Assembly (NCBI RefSeq): GCF_000208745.1
Contig: NC_030853.1
Span: 28,258,061-28,322,060 of the forward strand
DNA from: Theobroma cacao
Lineage: Eukaryota > Streptophyta > Magnoliopsida > Malvales > Malvaceae
Direction: 5' to 3'
Length of the DNA stretch: 64,000 bases
In this document: piece after piece, positions 52,601-64,000 of the stretch
Numbering within the stretch: position 1 is the stretch's first letter
Layout of the letters: each line of letters opens with the position of its first letter
Position numbers and translations under genes: made by a program
The notes under the pieces: generated by a model
The model's input: the letters and a program-made list of their open reading frames with translations, nothing else
What the model was told of the DNA's origin: nothing
Database searches by the model: none

Positions 52601-55600
52601 TATCAAGCCTAGATCAGTTTCACATATTCGCTTGAGATCACCTGAAAAAGTAGAAATATGTCTTAGTACTCCAATTCCATGTTAAGGTCATTCTTCCTTT
52701 TTTCCATCTTTCCTTTTGGAGGCAAAGGAGGGTGGGTTTAAGAAGCCACCAAAAGCACATAAAAGCACTGAGGAATAAACCATATATCTATGATTTAGAA
52801 CTGGAAACCATCATAACATGGAATACCATAAAGCGATCCATTGTTGTCAGGCAATATAGCTAATAGAAGCTCCAGTTCTTTTCCTTTGGTTTTATTCATG
52901 GATGCATGATAAACATGCTTCAAAGCTTTTTCCACTTGCTCAGGCCTGGCACTGTAGATTGGAATAACAGGCTCTGAATTGAATTCCTATAAAACAGCAA
53001 TGACTTATACTTTACTTCAATTATGAAATATAAAGAAAATAAGGAAAAAGAAACTAGAATTGATTGCTCTTAAATGTCCAAGATTGTAAGATATAGAAAA
53101 CTACCATGCCAGAGACTTGGCACATTTGAGCAAGTTCATTGCAAAACCCTCGAGCAACACTCTCTTGCACACTTCGTGAGAAGTTAATACATGCCCATCG
53201 GTTTACAGTCATCCCATTGATCATTTTCTAGGTCACATAACAAGAAGATGCCAAAACATCAGCAACAAAAGCTAGAAAAAGAATACATCTAACTACAAGA
53301 AAAATTATAAGATCCTCAAGACTTCAGTACTAATGAACCATCCAAAAGAACACTCTACAAGAACCAAACTGAAGAAACATGAAACCATGCACCATATGTT
53401 TATAATGTTTTAAACTAGACATAATAAAAGACCTAAATTCTTCTACCCTGTACCTCAACTGATCAGCAAAACTTGATTAGTGTAAAAAGTGGCATATGGA
53501 GATCTTCACGAACATTTCAAAATTTGGAATAACTTCTCCGTTACTTCTATAATTTTTCTCTTTTCCTTGCTTAAAAGGGAATTAGGGAAGGGTGGAAAAA
53601 GGAGAAAACTAGACAGTACATATCACCTTGTTCATCATATTCCACTGCCCGACTTGAGGCAGACAATCCTTTTCTTTTCCAGTTTCATGATATTTCAGCT
53701 GCAAGAGCCAATGAAATGGTCAATAATGAATAAAAAATCCTTTTTATCTTTCAAATTATGCAGAAACTTGAGGATATATTACCCAAGGGGCAGGAAGGAT
53801 TCGCGCCTCAACTGAGGCAAGTTTTTCACTGATTTTGATTCCAAACTCCTTTGCATAAGGGTCTTGATCATAAGAATTATGTTGAACTGTCTGCTTGTTT
53901 TCAATATGCAGCAAAGACAAACCGCCATTAGAAAAACCAAATCAACACTCAAATTATTTCCAAGATCACAAACCAATATAATTTATATCAGATGCTAGCA
54001 TCTTTGCCTTTTCTTAGATTCCTTTCTCTAGAAGTCAGCAACTTTATGTTTAGAGTCTCAGTCCAGTATTCACATCAGTTTCATCCTCACATTAACATAC
54101 TTTTGAAGTAGAAATGGAAAGTTTGGCAGACATAGAATAGATTAGCAACTTCTTAAATTGTTCCACAAGTTACATATTGCAGGAAATCTGCAGCTCCTTT
54201 GATAATTCCTCATCAGAAGGATCAAGGTAAGATAGTAGTTACGCTTCAATACTTAAATGCTGATGGAAAGTAGCCATGTATTTTAGAGTTTCTTTCATTC
54301 CTTCAGTTCCTTGTAAACAAACCAAGGCTATAAATCCTACTTTGCACAAACACTGAATCTGATATTTTGATATACATACAAGATTGTGGATAGCAAACGT
54401 ACCTGCAAAATGTCATTTTCCCGATCTCTTGGTCTTTGGCATGTGACTTTCAAGAGAGCAGTAATTTGCCTCTCATTCAGTCTTTTTGTGTATCGCTGCC
54501 CCTCAACAATTTTGCAAGCCTGGCAGAGCAAAGAATACAGATTTCTCATGAGAGTTTGCCAAAAAAAAAAAAGGGCTTAATTAGTGACAATGATAAAATT
54601 TTCGATATCTTCTGACCTCCATAGGTAAATAGTTTGCCTTCCTCTGGTTTCCTACTTTAAGGCAAGGTAGATGTGTGTGCTGAATTGTGAAGCCATACAT
54701 CTCTTGGAAGTATTCAACAACAGACTTCATGGTTGAGTTGTCATCAACAGGAAACCTGAACAAAGCACCATAGGTAATAGGGACAGCATAAACACTCATC
54801 AAGATCCATACATCCTCAGAAATAAAAAAGTGGTCAGAGGAACTTATTCATTTCACTCTCGTTCAAGCTCTATCCATGATTCTTATCAATGAACATATAT
54901 GATAGAAATTTAAGCAGAAATAAGAGAGGAAAGAGCTGAAACTTACATTAGTTCTCTAGTAGGCTGAGAAGTCAATCCTGAAACGCGATATTTTCTTCGT
55001 ACATTCCCTCTATGAGTTACCTCTACTTTCACTCCTCTGAGTGCCTTTTTAATCTGCCAGTTATTTCAAAGTTAATTATGATTAAATCAAATGCTAAGAA
55101 TGAAACCAGGCTGCAGCAGCCGTAAAAGGAAAAAGGTACCTTCACACGATCAGAATCGGACGATGGCCTTGACAATACATCCTTGCCTAGAAGCTGAGCA
55201 ACAAAATCTATTACAGGGAGAGGCTCGATGAATGCAGCTGACGCCATATCTATTATAAAGGTAAAAACTTAAAGATGACAAACACCAATTGAAGCTAACT
55301 GTCAAGTAATTGTAAAAATTTTATCATAAATCATATACCAATATTCAGAGACAAGCCCATTTGAGTAGGCCTAATACTCTGGTAAAAACCACACCATGAC
55401 TCCAAACCATCACCAAGCCTTTGTGGTGCTCTAATATCTGGTGAAAAGAAGGATCTCCCAATAGGACAGTACCTTAACAGAATCAGGTAAAGTGAGGCCC
55501 ACAGAACAACAATTATTGATAACCAGAACCATTTTTCTATAAACACATACACTTTTAAAACTCTTACCTCTTCATTGATAGCTCTCGTAATACAATGTCA

Positions 55601-56997
55601 AGAATCTGCAGAGCTTCTTGTGGAGCATCAGCACGCTTACCAGCTAGAAATTGGCCTAAATGATGCATGTTTGCTCGTGCAACAAACTTTATTACCACTT
55701 TGTATTCTCTTTCTCTTCTGTAAAGTCATAAATAGGGCATTGGGGATCAACACAGAAAGAAGTAATGCATGTTGTGTACAATTGAGTAAATGAAAAAAAC
55801 AAGATACTTCACACACAGAGAGATGGTAAAATAATTTTATCTTCGTACTTTTTTCATTTTCATGAATAGTTGTCAAGAAAGTAAAACCCACATTGCAAGA
55901 GAGAAGAAAGTAAAATGTCCATGGACAAGGAGAAAGAAGACACAATTCGTACTCACTTGGGGCCATTGATGCCATCCTCTTCATCTACAAGCTTGATGAT
56001 GAATTCCTTCCATGCAAAAGGAAGTTCACCAGCTGTGTACAGACTCTTTCTGCCATCATAAGCAGGCAATCTCATTCCTAGGTCTGATTCTTTGTACAGT
56101 CTTACAAGCTCTGCCATAATAGCTCTGTTCACCATTCTGGATGCCACTTCAGGAGATATTGTAACCTGCAAAGAAACAGAAAACAGGTTGCAAAAGGGCA
56201 AACAACAATGAGAACAAAATTGGATCACCATAAATGCCATTAAAAGAAAAGGCCATGGTGAAAACAGAAATCTTATCCAATTTCATCTTCAATGTAACAG
56301 AAAAAATGAAAAGACACAGCAGCATACACATGATGAATGTCAGATTAAGGGCCCCCCCAAATATTACCATGAAACAAATTATAAAAATCACAAACTTAAA
56401 AAAGATACTACCATAAGACGTTTCTGTTTTGATGCAATAATACTATGAACCCTTTTTAATGTAAAAAGAAAAACCCTAATACAAGAAAAAAGAGCTTACA
56501 TCATACTGGTTTAAGTCCTTGTCCGGTAGCTCTGCAAAGAAATGGTTAGCCTTTACAATACACTTTGTCCCAACTTGACCATAACCAGGTCTAGGGGCAA
56601 AATTCGAAGACTTGCTAGAAGTAGGAAACCCCATTTCCATTCCGCGCAAATTATGACCATTCTGAATAGGCCCATTTGAAGATGCAGCCACAAGATCACC
56701 AGCAGCTGGATTCACTGGCTTATGTGCTACAGTGCAGGGCCTTGAACTTGGTCTCATACAAACATCTCCTTGGTCAGATTTTCTACCACCTCTTCCTCTT
56801 CTTCTTCCTTTATTCTTTGTGGGAGGTGAGGTTTGGTTATGAGGCAGTTTCGTGTTCTGTGGTTCATGAGCTGCTGGAGGACCTTTGCCGTTTTGTGCAG
56901 TTTTAGGTGCTCTTTGAACTGGGTTCATAGTGTTTTGCAAGTGATTCTTGATCACAAGGTGTTGCTCTGAGTTCTCTTTCATTTGCCTAATAGGCAT
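49689..56997 (-). CDS. AGO10: AGO10 (PINHEAD/ZWILLE) Argonaute
   Basis: Argonaute that binds mainly miR165/166 and keeps shoot meristems active by sequestering them from AGO1. Twenty-one coding exons: 56500-56997, 55957-56165, 55568-55717, 55339-55472, 55140-55249, 54947-55053, 54617-54755, 54403-54519, 53783-53890, 53627-53698, 53105-53227, 52827-52986, 52520-52641, 52228-52365, 51990-52132, 51838-51900, 51398-51461, 51170-51305, 50990-51063, 50252-50378, 49689-49879. Sum 2985 nt, 994 aa. Start [20 protein letters not shown] is the AGO10 type; a Gly/Arg stretch ([15 protein letters not shown]) follows. PAZ lies about residues 370-490 and PIWI about 640-950. Catalytic residues visible: Asp in FGADVTHP (about 713), Asp in [11 protein letters not shown], His in AHYHVLW. 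End [12 protein letters not shown] is typical. All introns are GT-AG and all junctions keep frame. Confidence 0.96.
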
Positions 56998-58560
56998 ACT
57001 GGTTTAGTTTTTCTTAACTTGCGCACTGAAAAAGACACAACACAAGAACAAAAGCTTTGTCCAGAAGAGTTAAAAAAGATGGGAGAGTTTTCACGAAATG
57101 GCACACGCAGAAAGCAGTGGTTTCTCCTCTATTCTTATACTTGTTTTGCTCCCCCTTCACGGATTAAATGACCCTTTCTGCTTGAAAATACAAGAAACAA
57201 GTAAGGAAAATGTATGTCAGTGAAAAACACCAAATTTTGCAAAAATTGCAGGGTAAAAATACACGTTGATAATGCACCAAAGTTGCAAAGGCAAAAGTAA
57301 AAGTAGGTTGGGTAAAAAGTCCAGACTTTTTTGAGCCATTACAAGCTTTACCATTCTTTTGCAACAATAAAAACCCATCCTTTCACCTTTGTTTCAGCAT
57401 CTAATTCCCAAAAACCACATACTAGTATAACTAAAATTGCCAGTCAAAAAGCAAAATGGAAATACAGATAACTTAGAACTGTAAGCACCCTTTTATAAAC
57501 ATATATTTAATAAATTAACACAATTATTATTATTATTGTTTTCAAAACATTGCACAAAAATCGCCTCAAAAGACCAAGCAAAGGAGACTTAACCAAAAGC
57601 ACAAAACCCCAAACCAGGCTTGCAACTAAAATCAGCTCTGCAACTTTGAAAAAGAAAATAGTAAGAGGCAAAGACAAAACTGAACATCAACCCCAAAACC
57701 AGACCTTCTTGAGAAACCTCTAATGTGATTCCAATGGCCATAAAATCATGAGACAGAAACATTAACAAAACTAGTTAAGAATAATTTAATGGTACCCCCA
57801 AAACAAAAAATGGATATACCCAGAAGACAAAACCATTCTCCAAAGCTTGTCCCTACCAAAAACTGAAACTTTATTAGGAGAAAAAATATCAGACCACAAA
57901 TGAATATAAGCCCACGCAGATAAAAACATAGCAACAGCATTTAAAGAAAGTTCATTTATTTTATTTATTTTTATGTAAAGAACATATTTTGAAACCATGA
58001 GACTTGGTTTTAGAATGAATAAAAGCCATCTAGAAGAAAACAAAAAACAAGAACGTGTACACAAAGAGAAGAATAAACATTGAAAAGGGCAGTGAAATCA
58101 CTATCTCATGGATATTCAAAAACCAAAATTTAATGCTTAAGAGAAAAATAATAAAATGAACCTATCAAAAGCCATCATGAAAGATTACCGGGTAGTACAT
58201 ATCCAAATAACTCACCAACTTAGTGAAAAAACATATGAAGCAGTAACTTTGAAGCAAAAAAACCACAATAGAAAGGGGGAGGACGAGGTTAGAAAAGATG
58301 GGTTGAAGCCAAAGAACGTGAAGAGAGATTAAATGACAAGGCAAAAGTGGGAGATAAAAGATGGGTTTTGTGGAGGATTCAGAGAAGAAAATAAAAAGAG
58401 AGAGAGAAGTAAAGAGAGAGAGTGAGTGAAAGAGAGATGATGATGATGATGAATCTTTATACACGCATGCAAAGTGCTTTTGGTGTTTTCTTTATCACGT
58501 GTAAAAGCCTTTGTGAGCCCCCTGCCCCTCTCTCTCTCTCTCTCTCTCTTCGCTTTTAAA
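56998..58560 (-). promoter_or_regulatory. AGO10: AGO10 5' leader, probable leader intron and promoter
   Basis: About 180 nt upstream of the ATG a good acceptor (TTTTCAAGCAG, exon edge near 57177) suggests a 5' untranslated intron. The next 1.3 kb is AT-rich with no gene. GA/CT tracts near 58390-58440 and 58527-58551 fit a plant core-promoter region. The transcription start is not proven. Confidence 0.45.
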
Positions 58561-61500
58561 AAATGGCTTTGGCCTTAGCTTAGCTTTGCCTCTCTTTCTC
58601 TCTCTTCTCTTTTACTTTGTTCTCGGTTCTGAACTGATGGCGCAGCCTCGGGGATGTACCATGACTTTTTTTTTAAGACAAAATAAAAATAAAAGTAAAA
58701 GAAGAAAAAGAAAAACCCTGTCTTTGAAAAGCACCTACATATTTATATGCGTAGATAAATATAGCGAGTAAGAGAGAGGAAAGTGGCTGGGGATGGCGGA
58801 TGGAGTGGCTTTGTTACATAGTCCAAAAGAACTAACTGAGGGGATTTTATAAAAGCAATCATACACAGAAGAAGAATAATTCGAACTTGCAGTCCTCTCT
58901 CCTGCAGACTTCTCCATTTGGTGCTTTCTCTTTCTTTCTCTCTCTAGTCCCTATGTAATGCTTGGCCCCCCTCTCTCTCTGTCTCTCTATCTCTCTCTCC
59001 AAAACCATATTAATTTTTTTTTATTACTTCATTTTTATGTTGTAGTACTGTCTTCTGCACCATCACCATCCATCTTAAGGCCTACTTGTGACGGTCGATA
59101 TATTAGAGACTGGAATTTGGGTCCTACTTTTTTTTTTAAGTGGTCAGTGGCCCACTAATCCTTATTATCTTCTCATCTTAGGAGTGATTAACTGGTAATT
59201 AATCAAACTTTCTCAGGTAATTAAAACTGTATTGGATAATGTTATGCTTACCCTTTTTCCTCCATTCATTCAAAGAGCAAAATCTTTGTGATAAATGAAT
59301 GAAGAGAATGACAAAAATTATGACTTATATATAGCACTATATATTAAACTCTCCCGATAAGATTTGTTGTGTACATTGGATTGGAGTTCAGCGTGATAAT
59401 TGATATGAATGTTGACCAACAGGGTCCACATTGTTTTTGTTTTTGGGGCCCAGAGATCAATGGTAGTGATGTGGTCATGTCATGGGGTTGGGTGGGGTAG
59501 GGATGTACATTATACCTTATGATGGATCCTTGGACTCTGAGAGTTACAGGACAAAGACCAGCAGGGAGGTGGAGTAGTGATTGTGTATCATGACATTCTG
59601 GACTTGGAGGAGATTTTGGGTCCCAGCTTTAAAGACTTAGGACAATGTTGGCTAGTGAAGTAGATCAAGTTTCAGTTTGATGGGAAGGGAAGCCAGCCCC
59701 CCCTCACTCACTCATTATATTTTGGATGCTTCTCATTGGTGAACTGGTTTGGGAGATCATTGCTCAGTTGACCCTGTTTGAAGATTGCTTGAAATGATTG
59801 TGTTGTGTAGCTCATGCTTTGGCCTTTTCCTACCAGATGAGATCAGTGGTAGTATTTGAAATCTTTCAAAGGGGGAAAAAAGGTCTCTTCAAAAGGGGTT
59901 TCCATTTATTTTTTCCTTTATGTTATTTAGCTGTAAAATTAGACTGTTTTCACAGATAAAAACTGTTTAATTCCAGATTTTGTACTTCATCTTAACTACA
60001 AAGTGGAATAGTTATGGAGACAAATTATGAACATCGTAAGTTTGACACATATTAAGGCAAAAATCCAATGCAAAGTGTCAAGGAACTTAAAAAGAGGACC
60101 ACTTTCATCTTGGATTCTGTTCAGGAAGTCCTTGAGTTAAAAGAGCAAGAACAAAAGGTTAGTATCATCACAAGATCTTGTGATGTGAGGAGGGGGGGGG
60201 GGGGGGTGGCATGGTCCATATTTACTCCGATGTTGGGTAATTATGTGGCAATGCCCACAAAACTCCATCAAACAATGAATGCACCAAATCATTACCCCCA
60301 CAAGGCCACAAAAGAAAGAGGGAGGAAGGGTAAAACTTTTTTTTTTTAAAAAAAGGTATTTTGTGGGGTATGGGCTTGTTTTGTTGTGACATACAAACAA
60401 ATGGGTTTTTGGAATTTTCCAAATTAAACACGAAAGAAGAAGATATACTAGTTTAGGGACAAGTGCTACTAAGATAGATGGGCAGGGTTTGTTTTGTTTT
60501 GAGATTGGGATTTGTTTTTTGTCACCAAATACTATGCAAAGTGAAGGGTCTATGATCTATGGAGGAGAGGGTTACAGACAAGAAAGAGGGATAAATAGCT
60601 GAGGGGGAAGGGTGGAGTTTCCCAAGTAAATGTCCTTCTTTCTTTCATTTTTTTTTTTTTATGTTTCTCTATCCCAAAGTGAGAAGGAAGGAGGAGGAAG
60701 AAGAAGAAGAGGGGAGAGTGCGTGTGGTGGGGCCCATCCTCCACATTGCACAAGGGTTACAATACACAGCACAACACATCCCAACGACAATGCACATTTT
60801 GCACTGCTCCATTGCTGCTATGATTCCACCTATCTCAATGTTGGGTGCTTTGCTTTGTAGGGGACATAGTGTTTTCTACTTTCTAATGAGCTACAAAACA
60901 ATTGGACTACAGTAGTTTGTGCCACCAAACCCATTTCCAACGCGTGCCAAACACGACCTCTTTCAACTAGTATTGTTGCAAAAATAATTATGGCACTCAG
61001 ATAGATAGATAGATATATATATATATCCCAACAAGGGATTAAGAAAAACCAAACTGAAGCATGTCGTTGAGTCCAAAGAAAGTTGAAGATGAGCTAAAAG
61101 AAGACTAGTAAAAGGTTATATAGAATCATAGTTTTCTTCCATTTATGCCAAGTGAATAAAGAACAATCAAGAGTAACATGGGGAGCAGCTAGAGGTTTTT
61201 AGAGGTTTTAATTGCTGTCAACCTACAAAAGTTATGGTATCATCCCACCTTCGTTCTTATAAACCTTATAAAATTGGATATCTAAATTTTCTATATATCA
61301 ACATGCATGCAGGGCACTGGTTATTTTTCATTATTACTAATTAATTGAGTGACTGATTCTTGGAAATGCAGAGGGAATTAAGAACCTCGGGTCAGACCTT
61401 GACAAGTGGTAGCCATACTTATGGGGCATGGTTAAAGGAGTTAAATAAAGATTTGTATGAAATTCTTCCCATCATGAAGCAAAGGATATGCTTAAACATT

Positions 61501-64000
61501 GTTTTGTGGGTAAAAAAGATCTTTTTGTTTTTATTATTTTTGGGTTTTTGCTAATGCATGCGTGCGAACTCCTTCCATGATGGGTTTTCTTTTTAAATTC
61601 TATTAATTAAATCTTGAGCTTCGGGTCATTCATTCCTTCTAGTTGTGTATATGTCATCCCCTGGATTATTAATGTATTTAATTATCTTTTTTTAATATCG
61701 TAGTGTTAGTATAACAATGCTTATGTCATAGATCACATGTTACTAAAAGATAGATTAATCTTGAACTTATAAATAAAAGTTTTTCTCTACTTAATTCATA
61801 TGTCTTTTACGTAAAAAATTATTCAATTTAATGAAATACGTAAAATATCACCGATTTCACGTTAATAAAAAATGAAATGAGTCATAATCTTATAAATAGT
61901 CTTATTTCATCTAACAAACTTGTTTTTTTATATTGAAAACTTAAATAAGTGACACTTGCATATACTAAGATCTAGTACTTTTTTCATTATTATTAGTACT
62001 TAAAAAATATTATTCCAGTTCATGCGAAAGTCTATTTGAGTTGAATTACACAAAGGCAACAATTTTCTTAAAATTATTATTATGTAATATTCTTTTATTT
62101 GTTTCCTAGTAAACTTATTACCTAATTACTTCCACTCAAGGAAGAAACCAAGAAAAGACTCATGATTTCTATCATGGATTCATAGAAAGGGTTTATGATT
62201 TGCCGGATATCCCATCGGAATTCCTATCCTATCGATACTGATTTTTTAACTGATAGAAGAAGATTATATGCCGACGACAAAGTGTGGTCTTATTCAAATC
62301 ATTTAAAAGTGGGAATGATATTCCATTAAGACTAATAACTACTTGAACCCTATTTTCTTGATGTAATTTGCTTCCTCTCATTGGAAAATGCTTTCCCATC
62401 TTTAACTAACCACCACCTTTTCTTTCTTTCTTTTCTTTTTTTTTTTTAATGTTCAATGTGTACTTCAACATGCTTCTTGCTATGTGCAAATAGAAATTCA
62501 AAAGCATAAAGACAAATGGTTTTTCAAATTCCATCTTCTAAAAGTATGCTTCCAGAAAAAGTTTGTCACATTTTCAATCAATTCGGTTTATGAAATTTAG
62601 CTTATAAAAATATTTTTTCAGTATTAATTGCTTTGGGCCGACATGAAGGACAAAGTAATTAAGTGATAGGAAAATGTTTTCTTGATTTTATTTTATTGAG
62701 AAGTGGGATTTGAATTTGACTTTTTTAATAAAATAATATATTTATTAAATTAAATATTTGAGATAAATAGAATATCGAGTTCATGAATTCTAAGAATCGT
62801 TAAGTTACATAGTGTTATGGGATATGTTTTTACCATCAACTCATCACCACCAACCAATTTGGGCAATCAACTATGGTTGCAGCTGATGTTGCCACCTATT
62901 TTTACTAGTGATCTAATTATCCACTGCTTTTTGTCATTGTCTACTCATCTACCATTTACGGAATAGATTATCTTTAATGGTATTACCGACTTATAAATGC
63001 TTTGGACCTTATCTGTAATAAATTCATACTAATTACTTTATCTTTTACCATCCATTCAACCATCTTAAAACATTATAAAACAAAAACCATTATTTTTATT
63101 CAAATGACATCTTCATGGTACTACTTAACCTAAACTCAAGTAACGCAAGAACTAAGCCTGATTCTACCTTTTGAATTTTGATATGAAAAGAGCAATAATG
63201 AACCACACCTACTCTAAATTCAATCAAGTTTAAAGCAAAATTTACTGCATACCAGACTCCTTGCAAGCAACATGCAGACCAAAGATCAAAGACAATAAGA
63301 GTATTGAAGATGCTTGCTACCAGAGAGCAGAGACAACTGCTGACAGGGTAGGAACAGGTCTAGGGGATGGCAAAGTAAGTTTCTTAACTTACATTATTTA
63401 TCACATCAGCTCTCAACTTTCAGTTTGGTTTTTTTTTTTTTTTATTTTCTTTTTTGCATATAAAATTTTATGATAAGATAATAAAAACAGGCAAATGGCA
63501 AAAATCTTTGGCGTTTGAGGGGTGTCAGATTTCCTTAAACAGTTAAAATGTGCAGAGCTGCCACTAAAACCCCTGTCCCTCCTTGGGTGGAAAAGTCCAA
63601 TGTCATTGGCAAAAGTTTAGGTCTTTATTTACAAAATCTTTATCAGACTCCTCTGCTCTTGACATGTGTAAATGGGTCCAGCCTGAGCCAGCCACGAGTG
63701 CTAGTAGTTGAGAAAGTGATGGTCTGTTGGTGCATATTGTTTTTATCTGTTTTTTGCCTCTGCTTGTGTTCTTCCTTCTTTTCAGTTCACCATAAACAAA
63801 GTTATACTCCCATCTCAAGAGAAGGAAAAAATGAGAACAATCACCCCCCACCCTCTTATTTTAGCAATCAATATCTTGACCATCATAAAGAGCTAATGGT
63901 AGAAGAGACCTAAACAAAACATTTGTGGGTGATAAATTTAAAAATTTGAAGCATGGTCGAGAATTTGATCAATAATTGATGTATGTATTCATTCGTTAAG
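58561..64000. other. Non-coding region beyond AGO10
   Basis: No supported gene. It contains CT tracts (58590-58615, 58969-59000), a run of 15 Gs (60192-60206), a GA-rich stretch (60680-60720), and AT-rich DNA with short open frames that match no family I know. It may hold distal regulatory DNA of AGO10 or of a gene beyond the window. Confidence 0.4.
60192..60206. repeat. G homopolymer, 15 nt
   Basis: Fifteen Gs in AT-rich DNA, followed by TGG. Could form a G-quadruplex with neighbouring Gs; that is inference. Confidence 0.75.

Noticed and set aside
60068..60915. Several overlapping open frames near the G run and the GA-rich stretch
   Set aside because: Composition-driven; no conserved motifs and no splice pattern joining them.
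63261..63913. Two open frames near the right edge
   Set aside because: No recognisable domain; could be chance or a fragment of a gene outside the window.

Overview
The window is plant nuclear DNA, most likely from a woody eudicot. The genes are intron-rich with GT-AG splicing, introns and spacers are very A/T-rich, and there is a plant microRNA precursor, plant-only gene families, an LTR element and many AT/GA/CT microsatellites. The AGO10 N-terminus looks malvid-like to me, but that is a loose impression. Single Ns at 10184 and 42781 mark assembly joins. Gene models were built by reading splice sites by eye; every intact model closes to a whole number of codons of the expected length for its family.

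Left part (1-16 kb): a broken early light-induced protein (ELIP) gene at the edge, then three tandem minus-strand aldo-keto reductase (AKR) genes. The outer two are intact and share all six intron positions. The middle copy is dead: it has a nonsense codon in exon 3 and a destroyed acceptor before exon 7. An LTR-bounded element of about 3.9 kb sits in its third intron. Instead of gag-pol, this element carries the LRR half of a CC-NBS-LRR disease-resistance gene as an open frame of 809 codons.

Middle part (16-37 kb): a p24-beta (TMED) cargo-receptor gene lies head-to-head with AKR copy 3. An aluminium-induced/TSJT1-like (DUF3700) gene converges on DMC1, the meiotic recombinase, whose last intron has the hallmarks of a U12-type AT-AC intron. 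A 3.9-kb AT-rich spacer with a decayed RNase H-like retroelement fragment follows. Then comes an 11-exon gene for an LRR / EDR1-like / kinase protein whose kinase carries DFD in place of DFG.

Right part (37-64 kb): a long non-coding stretch holds a MIR167 hairpin (about 44.74-44.85 kb). AGO10 (21 coding exons, minus strand, 994 aa) converges on it. The last 7 kb contain the AGO10 leader/promoter region and AT-rich DNA with low-complexity tracts and no gene I can support.

The genes do not form one pathway. The small-RNA theme (MIR167 and AGO10) and the tandem AKR cluster are the only obvious groupings. The most unusual items are the LTR element carrying an LRR frame, its insertion exactly on a splice donor, and the AT-AC intron in DMC1.
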